Shown in pieces: positions 54,236-64,000 of a DNA stretch of 64,000 nucleotides. Source of the stretch: Pterois miles (Eukaryota > Chordata > Actinopteri > Perciformes > Scorpaenidae); the NCBI GenBank assembly GCA_947000775.1, contig CAMQGK010000008.1:7838501-7902500 (forward strand). Reading direction: 5' to 3'. Below the pieces are notes generated by a model. The model worked only from the letters and a program-made list of their open reading frames with translations, searched no databases and had not been told where the DNA came from. Every line of letters starts with the position of its first letter. The stretch's first letter is position 1. The position numbers and the translations under genes are program-made.

Positions 54236-54936
54236 TCAATGTGTTCCACTTTTGCATTTTATTGTGCCTAGTTAGCCTAAAGCAAACAGCTTTCTTAGTT
54301 TTTCAGCCTCTTTATTGAAAAATACATACCGGTAATTAAATCCACCAAGAAAAAAAATCTCAGCAGTATAAAAAAAGTATAAAAATATCATGTTCTTAAA
54401 TGAATAATAGTATATTATTCAGTATAATAAAATCTGTTGTGCATTAACTGCTCCTTACTGAATCACAGAAGTACATTTCCTATCCAGGAGATAAAAGTAA
54501 TTTACTGTCACAGGACGTCGCATTTAAATGAAAGATGAATGTTTTGAAGTCGGAAGCTAAAACACATGTAACATAATAACTGCGCATGAAAACACAACAG
54601 TGCTTATTTTAAGGTGATTTTATACACTAAAAAAAAGATTATATTTCATTTCTGCCAATAGAGGAAAACAGTTAGCTATGCATTAAGAAGACAGAGATTG
54701 TACTCTTTGTTCAAATGTATTACACTATGTGCTGAATTTATCACATCTCTTTTTTTTGCTTAGTTTATGATGTAATAATGTTCTCATAATGTAATAACTT
54801 ACTTTATGCACAAACTACTATGTGGTCATGGTTTTCTTACAATATGTGCTGATTATTACATTATGAGCTTTCCTTACATTGAATGATTACATTATGCAGT
54901 TATTACATTATGAGTAGCTACAAACACATTCAACTT

Positions 54937-55210
54937 AAGATAAGATAAGATAAGATGAACCTTTATTAATCCCCGGAGGGAAATTCGGGTGTCATAGCAG
55001 CATCAACACAGTACAGATAAATACAGTATAGTAAAAATTAAAAGAGAAGGTGCAATGAAGGAAAGAAGGTGCAATGAAGAAAATTGACAATAAAATAAAT
55101 AAGTAACAGTAATAAGTAAAGTGCAGCAGGTGGTGGGTATTGTATATGCATAGCATATATATATATGTAATTATATAATTATATGCAATTATATACATTT
55201 GGAATAAATA
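54937..55210 (-). repeat. (AAGAT)n-tailed dispersed repeat
   Basis: AAGATAAGATAAGATAAGAT, then CCTTTATTAATCCCCGGAGG and GGTGCAATGAAGG twice, then an AT-rich end (55156-55200). Its start matches 26270-26340. Probably a retroelement 3' part in minus orientation. Confidence 0.55.
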
Positions 55211-56849
55211 AATTAAATGCACATGAATAAAGATTTATAGATAGGCTATGTATAACGTGGAACCGTACATGTGGAGTTGCTTAAATAGACTCTTGTCACT
55301 TGAGACTTAATAAAGCCTAGATAGAGAGAGAGCTCTCCATTAAAATATGGCATCCCATCTGTCTGTGCACTGACAAGGACAGCTGCCTCACAGCCTGTCA
55401 CATGGTGTACGTGGAGCCTACGCATGGAGTCTGTTCCTTAAGTCGGTTTACAGCAAACATGGGGGCTACCACATAATCATACGACTCATGTAAGACCTTC
55501 GAAGCCCTTTTGTCTAATGAGGTCGAAGGTTTGTTCACATTCAGTGGGCTGTGAGAGAAGGACACTTTTAAGTACATATGCCCAAGTGTTGGGTGACTCC
55601 TTCACCCTGAGGTCAAGACCCAGCCACAAGCTAGCTAGCTACATCCATGCATTCAACAGCTGAGCTTTCCTCAAGCACCTGTTGTTTTAATGGCCCCAGT
55701 GGGTTTAGAGGTTACCCAGCCTCCCTCCTGGTTCAGGAGACGCCGGTTGGTTTACACAAGACTTGTCTGCACAAGCCTTTTAGATGTGAGATCAGATGTT
55801 GCCGCTGCGTCACGCTTGGCTTGAATGTGGGCGAATGGGTCTAAAGTTGCCACGACAGTGGCGCCAATGCTAAATCTGCATTATCAAGATGTCAATCTGG
55901 CCTCAATGTACGTTTTCATGGGATTTTACACTGAGCGAGACTTCTTTCTTGACCTCATAAATGTGTGTTATAACAAAGACACTTTTTCTGTCCTGTTCCA
56001 AGCAAAAACTCCATAGCTAAAGCATTTGACCATGCAGGTTTAGAAGAAGCCTGTGAGATAAGTTAGTCGCCGCCAGCTCAAACATTTCAGACCTAATTAT
56101 CATCATGACTCATGCTAGCTGCACACTGGCTATCAAGAGGTTAAGCAAACAGGATCCTATAGTTGATGGTTGCGCCACTGATGCCAAATGGGACACCACC
56201 ATGCCGGTTAAACTGCTTGAAAGATTTTGCTCATTTGTTTTGATTATCAGAGGGTAGATAGGGACAAGGTGGTAGAAGAAAATGAATCATAACAATGTCA
56301 AAGTGGGTTTTGTTCAGGCTTGAAAGCAGTGAATTTCTTTCAACTTGAAATTATCATTTATCATCTGAGAAATGTGGCCATGAATGCATCAAAGAGAGGC
56401 TTAAATTGGGTTTCCATTAATCATTAGATGTCATGTCAGAAACTGTCCTGTAACTAATACTTTGATAAAGGTTAAATGTATAAACACAACTGAACCAGAG
56501 CACTAAAGTCACACTCATGATTTTAGATGTTGACTTGTTGACTTCAGTGTTCATGTATGTTTATTAGGGGTTTTAGCTCTCAGCAGAATCCTCGTCACTG
56601 CTCAGATTCTTTGAGAACTAACTTGTTCGCTGTAAATGTCAATTCCTTGATGCAAGTTTTTTTCTGACGTTAGAAGGTTTGAGCCTTAAACTGACAAGAA
56701 TGGAGCTGACAGAAAAACTCTCTAGGTGATTGGAGTTTCGGACCTGTCCCTCCATGACTGACAACAAGTCAAATGTAACGTGTAGCCATGCTAGCGGCAT
56801 GGGTCTACGGATGGCATTGTCTATCAGTTGGTCAGTCAGTCAACCACTT

Positions 56850-57350
56850 TGTTCCAGATCATAGATTATACATAAGAAGTGGATATATTTACCATGATGT
56901 CATCCACTGGTTGGTGGACTACAATTTGAAGCCGCCTTTAGGCTGTCATCATCTTTACTTGTCTCAAAAAGCTTATAATTAACTGTGATGAACTGAAAAC
57001 GCACAGTGAAAGGGTTAAAGTTCAAAGATGAAACCTCGGACAACTCCCAGACAGGACAGCACCATGGTAGCGACTTGTCAATCACAAGGTAGCCACGCCC
57101 GGAAGCATACCTTACTTTATGGTCTGTTTGAGCCTAAATGGGAGCACAGTTTATAAAATGAACATCAAGTCAAGAAATCAAGAAGACTTCTCTACAATCT
57201 GCCATCTTTTTGGAACCAGAAGAGTCGCCCCCTGCTGGCTATTTAAAAGAATGCAAGTTTAAGACACTTCAGCACTGGCTTCACTTTTCAGACCCGGAGC
57301 TGCCCACTGGTCCAGACTGAATTATGTCAACCACTACTGATGGATTTAAT
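56850..57350. repeat. dispersed fish repeat
   Basis: Contains GATTATACATAAGAAGTGGA, TGATGTCATCCACTGGTTGG, TCGCCCCCTGCTGGCTATTT and TTCAGACCCGGAGCTGCCCA, the typical motif order of a common fish repeat. A short related piece is at about 33870-33940. Confidence 0.55.
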
Positions 57351-57499
57351 TGCATACAGGTATTCATGATCAACAGAGCATGAAGCTCTGTGACTTTCAT
57401 GATAAACTGACATTTTGTCTCGCACCACCAGCATGTTGACATTTTTGTTTTTTAGTTAAATGTCTTACAGCTTTTCATGCAGGTGTCCATGATGCCCAG

Positions 57500-57720
57500 A
57501 ATCCTAATGACTTTGGTGATTCCCTGACCTTTCCTATAGGGCCACCAGGTCAAATTGTTCACTTATCTTGTGAGATATCTTGATATCTACTGGACGGATT
57601 GGTACACAACATTGTATAGACATTCACAATTCCCTAGGATGAAATTATGACTTTGGTGCCCTGACTTGTTTTTTCTCTTGTGTCAACATAAGGTTCACAT
57701 TTATGTTCTGCTGTGAAAAC
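57500..57720. repeat. dispersed repeat fragment
   Basis: Contains TTCCCTGACCTTTCC, GGTCAAATTGTTCAC and TGGACGGATTGGTACACAAC, wording I recognise from a dispersed fish repeat; limits uncertain. Confidence 0.4.
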
Positions 57721-60339
57721 AAAATAGCAATCGGATGGATTGCCATTTACAGACATTCATGTCCCCTTCAGCATGAATTATGACTTTTCATCTAGCGCCA
57801 TAATCAAGTCAAATTTTGATTTTGTCCAGTGCTTTGTTGATGACCAAAAACCTGCAAAATCAATGACATTCCCATCAGCCACAACTGTTCTTTGTATGTC
57901 GTGTTAATTAGCATCTGTTAGAATACTAACACGCAAAACTAAAATTGTGAACATGGTAAATATTAGCATTTATCTGTGCCCGTAAGTAGAGGCTCAGGGA
58001 TGCCGTATAGCTGTAGAGAGAATCCAGTCTTGTTGGGAGCTCATGCTACAAGTCTCACAGAGGCATGTTGTCACATGACAGTATGAGGAAAGTGAGTATT
58101 TTTACGACAGCCAGTGTTTAAGTGTTAAAAATCATTTTGCCATTCTCAGACATGCCCTGACATATCAAACTGTCACAGAGAACACATGCAACTTTGAGCA
58201 CACACACTTGGTTTAACATCCTCATTCATCTCCTGACTGCCTGATCTGCCTCGTGGACTCTTCAACGTCACGGAAAAGAGTCGGACATAATCAGACATCC
58301 CCTCAATTACACGGTGAGTGACTTTTTGTCTTGGGAGAACAGAAAGGCTTCAAAGGTCACCTTTATACGCCTGCCCTCACAATGACGCGCCCTTGCATAA
58401 ACAAACCAGCAAACAGAATTCAATATCCACTGTGGCGGTGGTGTAAAATTGCGGCTTGATGAACAAACCACTCCACTTTCCCCTCAGCAGCTTTGAAGGA
58501 AAGAGCTACTCACAAAAAAAAAAAAAGAGGTTCTGAGGCGTCTGATTGTTTAACCTTTCTACACGGTGATTCTGTTGCCTCAAGTCTTTACTTAGCTGTC
58601 AAAAAAGATTAGCGCATCACAGGCGCACACAATCCTCTGCATTGTTTGAGTCAGCATACACTAGTTGCTCTTTAACAGTCCTTCCTCTCCACACGGTTGT
58701 GTTTGACAAATTGGGTGGAGATTGTTGGCGACAATGGAATCTATCCACTGCAGACAAACATGTCAGATGAACATTTCTGTCTTCAAGTGATGCATCGCAA
58801 ATCAGTATCATTAAATGACTAATAAACATTGGAATGTGAGGAAGCAACTCATTATGCTAGTTTCTTGTTTTTATAAGATTAGTACATGCGATTACACTTT
58901 ATTGAATTAAGGATTAATGATAACCAAAGACGATGGGAAATCAGTCCAAGCCTTAAGGGAAATATTACCTCAGACTGATAAACAAGTCTTACAACTCACA
59001 CTAAAAATGTATAATTACTGCAAGTACAATGACTAAGAAGTGAAAAAACCTTTTGCATGACAAATTTGATCCAGCCCTACTTATATGGTGTTTTCATTTG
59101 TTTACCCTAGTTTTACATATCTCACTCTGGTGTCTTATTTCCAGAGCAAACAAACAAAAAAACAACAACATGTAACTACCCTTCTTTATTTAGCTGCTAT
59201 GTTTTTCTGAGTGAATAGACAAAACACAAACAAACATATACTTCCCTTCCTATCCATAACCCAAAATTATGCCGGAGCCGTAGTCTGCAAGCAGGAAGCT
59301 GAATGTTATCATGATTTACAGTGTCCTCGTCACAGGGATATTGCTACAGCTCAGCACACGCTCTTGCATTCTTGTTGAAATAAAGCTGGGAGTTAACCAA
59401 AGCCGCGATGACATCATGCGAGATCCGATTTCTTCCTCACCTTTGGCGTGTTTGCACAAAGTTGAGAGCGAGGGCTGAGGCTTGTGTTTACACAGACAAC
59501 AGACCACATGTACGATGAGGGAACACCAAACACTGACATTAAATGTTTGCTGTTTAACCCTTAACTGCAGTTATTACAAGTTTGCAATACAAACACTGTA
59601 CTCAGCTTAGACTATTAACAACAGAACATACAAGATGGTTTTTAATGACCCATCTCATACAGACTTTATCTGATAACAGGAAGCTGCTTCACCATAAGGC
59701 CACCTATCGTCTAAAACACACCTTGCGTGTTTCTATTGGTATGTTTGCATTTCAGTTACAGCTTCAAATTACATCACCGCGGCTGAGGCCTGATAAGGCA
59801 GAGTGTGTAATCATCCTTTTATGAGCTGTGTGAAGTAATGCAGTGACACAGCCCCTGGGAAATGTTTGCAGAACTGAAGGTGGAAGAATCACCTGTGCTT
59901 GCCCGTGACAGGGGTGCATGTCTGACCTTGTGGAAGGACGCGGCTGCAGGGCTGTTGAAGTAGCATTCAGACCGAAGACAACATGAAATCAAAAGATGCA
60001 TACCAAGTATTGTTCCCTCATCCTCTATGAAGTGAAGAAGTGAACTTCTTCACACTTGGCAGGTGTATTGCTCAGAACTCAAGGCAGTGTAGTGTCAAAT
60101 AATTTGATGGCGCTATAATAATGAACTTTATACTCTGGCCTGTAACTTAAAAATTGTAACTCTCTGCGGCTATTTTGATTTTCCACCATTTTGAACGTTA
60201 TGCAAATCAGATATTTTGTTGCTACTCTTGCAAATTTTATAATATTGTCACAACATTTGCTGCAGAACATCTCTGGACCAGGCCAGAGATTTGATGTCTG
60301 AGTGTCCATGACAAATTTAGTGCCATTTGGCCAATACAT

Positions 60340-60830
60340 GATGCTGGAGCGGCATCATCTAAATAAATAAATGAAGGAATCTCTATCTGTGTATGTATGA
60401 CTGTCCTTTGCATATCTCGAAAACCACTCAACCAATCATCTTCACATCTGGCAGGTTCAAGCATGTATACTGTGGTTCACAACAAAGCTGAAAGCAGAAC
60501 TTCTGGGGTCCCAGAAAACGGCCTGTTCCGGATGGACATGCCCTCCGAACAGGCACTACACTATTAATACAATATAAATGTGTCTATGAAATTTCACGGT
60601 AAGCCATATAGTATTTGTCAAGATGTTGGCGCTAAAGAAAATGTCAGGAGATCACAAAAGTCATTAGGATATATTGTTGGGGAACCATGAACATCTGTAC
60701 CAAAATTTAGTGCCAACCAATCCAGATGTTGAGATATTTCACTGGATCCAGTAGTGAAGGATAATAATTCGCGGAAAAGGTCGAGGATCATCAAAGTCTG
60801 TGGGCCTCATCCTCTGGAGACAACGAATAT
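60340..60830. repeat. dispersed repeat fragments
   Basis: ATATCTCGAAAACCACTCAA, CCAATCATCTTCACATCTGG and later GCCAACCAATCCAGATGTTG resemble decayed dispersed repeats. No ends defined. Confidence 0.35.
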
Positions 60831-63591
60831 GTGCAAAATGCTATGGCAATCTATCGAATAGTTATCAAGATAAACTGTATCAGAGTGGAACCACTGTGAT
60901 GGAAAAACCGACAAGCTGAGAACCATGTCACTAGTGTGGCTAAAAAACACAATACTGCAACGTAACCAAAGGTCTAGCAATCACACTGCAATGTGCTTGT
61001 TCCACATTTGTTAATGGTCTATGTTATTGACTGCCACATCTCTGCTATGCTGGTGTAAAACAAAGGCATCCTATTGATTTTACGGCAGGATGGAAAAATG
61101 AGCTTGTGATGAAAGCCCATGTACGCCTGCGGCCCTCGCTGCTATTTGAGCCCATTTTCCGTCTTCGCTCAGCAAACCTGCTCGCAACATTAAACTGAAA
61201 CTAGTCCCAAATTAAATGACGTTCCATAAATAACCTTTTTCTAAAAGTGGTACTTGCTCAGGCTTTGACTTGAATGTCTAACTTTTGATTCATGCCAAGC
61301 TCGCTTTATTATTCTGAGGATGACATTTTTAGTGCCTGTTATCAATCCCACATTTACGACCCAGGCTTTAACCCCTATTTAAGATAGGGTTACAATTGTG
61401 AATTTTAAAATGTGGTGGGGGTAGGGGTGTGAGACATACTTCATCTAGAGCTGTAAACCCTTGAAAAATTTCATATCCAAGCCTGTTGTCCCAAAGAGCT
61501 TTCCTCAGTCTTTAATCTGGCATCTTACAAGTCATTACTTGCATCACGCAACCATTAATTCACCTTAAACTATAATTGTTCTTATACTTGATAAAAAGTC
61601 ATAAAATTCAGCCTGCCAGTTATTTGGCAACTTTTGCTTCAAAGCCTGAACGGTATATTTTGCACTACTCTATCATTATCATCTTGTAGTAGTAGCGCTC
61701 TATTGATGGCTTGTAGATGCCAAACATACTAGTCATGTAATGTAATGTTTTTGAGGACACTCTTGCAAGGTTGCATTCTCAGACACACTCACAAATAGTT
61801 AAAAAGACTGGACCAAACAGTCATGTTCACACAGTTGAAGGGCACCCTAAATGTGCTTCTTTGAACTAAGTGGTCACAATTAATTTCGCAAGAATTCAGT
61901 GTTGTTTTTCTGGTATGTCAGTTAGTTTCATTGAAAATAACATGCAAGTTTAAGCATGAAGAGTTTTAAAAGAATGCTATTTATGAAGCTCAAAAGACGG
62001 GTTTAGATTCCAAAGGTGCCTTTATACATTTTCTTTCACTTTTTATATTTAACAGCAGCTATACTGTAAATGAAGATGTTCTGTGGCTATTGCAAAACAC
62101 AACACTGCTGTGTCAGTACTTAAGGTGCTGCACTTTAAATCCAGCTCCTCTGCTTGATTTACGAGGCCTTCCAGTTGCCTCTAAACGAGATCACAACATG
62201 CGGAACGCAGACCTCGGCAGTGCTTTAAAACATGTTTACATTGCCCCTGACCAGATGAACGTATCCCTACGGTTCGTGTCTGTTTGTGCTTCCACTGCAC
62301 ATTGTTGCTTTTCCTTAAGATCACAGATGCCAGATAGCTGACTTTTTATTTGACTTCCTGAGTGGATTCCAAGCTTTAAAACAGGTGTAATCATGTCCTC
62401 TAGTCATTGTAAAATCAGGCAAAGAGAGAACAGAAAATTGTTTCCCCTGCACATGCTTTCATCTGCAGTACTCTGCTGCCATTAAGTCAATGCAAATAAA
62501 AAACGACCCATGGTTGACTTTTAGACTGGATTCCACTGATGGCTATCTGACACGCCTCTGGTGACTGTCACATTAGCAATCATGAAAAAAATGCAACTGG
62601 GTGACAATGTTGCCCGTCCTCTAAAGATAAAAACACATGACTGAGTGTGGCTTATTCTGCAAATGCACTTCAGGGGAAAAGATTTTAAAGAGCATGGTGT
62701 GAACGGCAATGATTGGAATTTTAAAATGAACATGTCCCACCTATACAAAGACAAACACCATATTTTAAAAAGAAATACAGTGCATACAGTACGCAGCTAT
62801 TTCGCAACGCCTTAAAATGCAAATATAAAATAGTTGCATATTAACAGTTCCTCTCGAGAAAAAAAAAAATAACGCTGTCTCAACAATAAACACCCTTCAG
62901 CTACTTATGAAGCACTATGTTGTTTGATTAACAGCAGATTCACTCATTGTGTGCCTGCGAAGATATAAAAGCAAAATAGAGCACACAGATGTCAGCAGCC
63001 TACAAGGAACCCATCACACCAGAGCTGCAGTGTATTTAAGGGAAAACTTTCCATCAGACTTGCATGGACCTGTTATTTGCAAGGCGCCGAACTGATTTAT
63101 GCGTTCCCGATATGTTGCTATGTGCATCTAGTTTCCTACAGGCAAATCAAACCGCAGAGGCATCACCATCCATCATCGTTTATGACAATGAAATCAGATT
63201 AATTTTGGCTAAATTGCTGCTTCGCTCGGGGGATTTATTTAATGGCTTCTAGGACAAACACAGACATTGGCCCAGTCAGTGTTGCTGTTGTGAATTTACT
63301 AAAGTCAGCACATTTCTGTCGATAAAAAAAGCAGCAAACAGACATGGCCGCTGGGCCTTACTATCACATGATGTCATTAGTGGACACTTTCAGACGACTT
63401 GACAGGTTAAAGTTCCCCGTGGCGAGATCATCAACAAGCATTTGTTGAAAACTTACATTCTGTTGTATTTGCAGAAATAATTGTTATTTTACCCTGTTAT
63501 TCTCTATCCTTTGAAAATCAGTGCACCAATTTCTGGAGAGTGCAGAGTAAATGGCAAATGGATTTGAATTAAGAGAGCCCGTTTGACAGTC

Positions 63592-63728
63592 TTTCGATCT
63601 CTCAAAGCGCTTTACACTACATATCAACATTTACACACATTCATACACTGATGGAAGAGGATATATGGACGGACAACCCTAAAACATAATGCCTCCGGTC
63701 ACAGCTGTCACTGGCGTGGAGGCATGAT
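63592..63728. repeat. SINE tail fragment joined to another repeat end
   Basis: 63598-63650 (CTCAAAGCGCTTTACACTAC) is the complement of the SINE tail at 41651. Directly after it, 63660-63728 (GGACGGACAACCCTAAAACA, CATAATGCCTCCGGTCACAG) matches the end of the repeat at 31672-31978. Confidence 0.6.
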
Positions 63729-64000
63729 AAAAAGGAACAAGATGAATTGGATCACGTCAGACAAATAACCACCCTGTTTCAAATTTATGTCAAGGACTGA
63801 GCATTCCTCTTGACGATTTGCGTTTCAATTTACATAATGGGTTGTCTTTAGTGTTGTGCGAAAAGAATCTGTTAAGCTCAAAGCTTTACATTTTCATTTA
63901 AATGCAAAAATACCCTTTGTATTTCAAACCATTTAATCTGCATTCAAAACATGCCTTTTACTCAACTCCTTTGAATGTTGAGGTAGGCACTTTGCAACAA

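Larger units (their letters stand above)
54236..64000. other. gene-free segment downstream of mpdz
   Basis: Nearly 10 kb without a credible exon on either strand; open frames are short and lack similarity. It contains repeats (54937-55210, 56850-57350, 57500-57720, 60340-60830, 63592-63728), homopolymer runs and AT-rich DNA. A few less AT-rich stretches (about 61080-61260 and 62060-62350) might be regulatory. Confidence 0.5.

Noticed and set aside
58240..58320. Candidate non-coding exon ending at ACACG|GTGAGT (58312)
   Set aside because: A donor-like match alone; no acceptor, promoter or coding content supports a transcript.
1..64000. A new defence, biosynthetic or mobile gene system
   Set aside because: No gene cluster, transposase, polymerase or array was found; all convincing coding sequence belongs to one conserved scaffold gene.

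Overview
The window is a vertebrate chromosome segment, most likely from a teleost fish. It has large GT-AG introns, GC-richer exons, low overall GC and many interspersed repeats of types common in teleosts: hAT-like elements with TAGGGCTGTCAA-type ends, tRNA-derived SINEs, and short elements bounded by AAAGGATCAGTTCACCC or AAAGGTATAATATG. I cannot name the species. I see no bacterial, viral or plasmid gene, no RNA gene and no CRISPR array.

One protein-coding gene fills most of the window on the + strand. It is the fish orthologue of MPDZ (multi-PDZ-domain protein 1, MUPP1), apparently complete from initiator ATG (5859) to TAG (52869). I reconstructed 47 coding exons and a probable non-coding first exon ending at 2800. 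All 46 introns between coding exons are GT-AG, every junction keeps the frame, and the sum is 6393 nt, or 2130 residues plus stop (human MPDZ is about 2070). The protein has an N-terminal L27 domain, then 13 PDZ domains, and ends in VLS. Several exons are too short or too diverged to stand out as open frames and were found by homology and phase: exons 18, 27, 28, 29, 33 and 34, and an optional 15-nt microexon at 47569.

Layout: 1-2540 upstream DNA with a probable repeat and a short 10-bp tandem array. 2540-2960 is a CpG-richer promoter and first-exon zone with a CTCF-like site. 2801-7469 holds introns 1 and 2 and the start codon. 7470-12286 encodes L27 and the linker. 12598-17006 encodes PDZ1-3. 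19375-22087 encodes PDZ4-5. 23734-27282 is a long linker. 27647-33188 encodes PDZ6-7. 34178-39576 is the PDZ7-PDZ8 linker, with three in-frame cassette-like exons. 40543-45884 encodes PDZ8, PDZ9 and most of PDZ10. 47041-52869 encodes the end of PDZ10 and PDZ11-13. The 3' UTR runs to about 54235. From there to 64000 I see no gene, only repeats and possible regulatory DNA.

By family knowledge the protein is a scaffold at tight junctions, apical cell poles and synapses. Its L27 domain pairs with PALS1/MPP5 of the Crumbs complex, and its PDZ domains hold the C-terminal tails of claudins, receptors and channels. The most interesting signals concern splicing: an in-frame 15-nt microexon inside PDZ11, a TG microsatellite forming the 3' splice site of exon 23, symmetric linker exons with weak donors, and tandem acceptors in PDZ9. 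I found no new multi-gene system; the window is one conserved scaffold gene in repeat-rich DNA.
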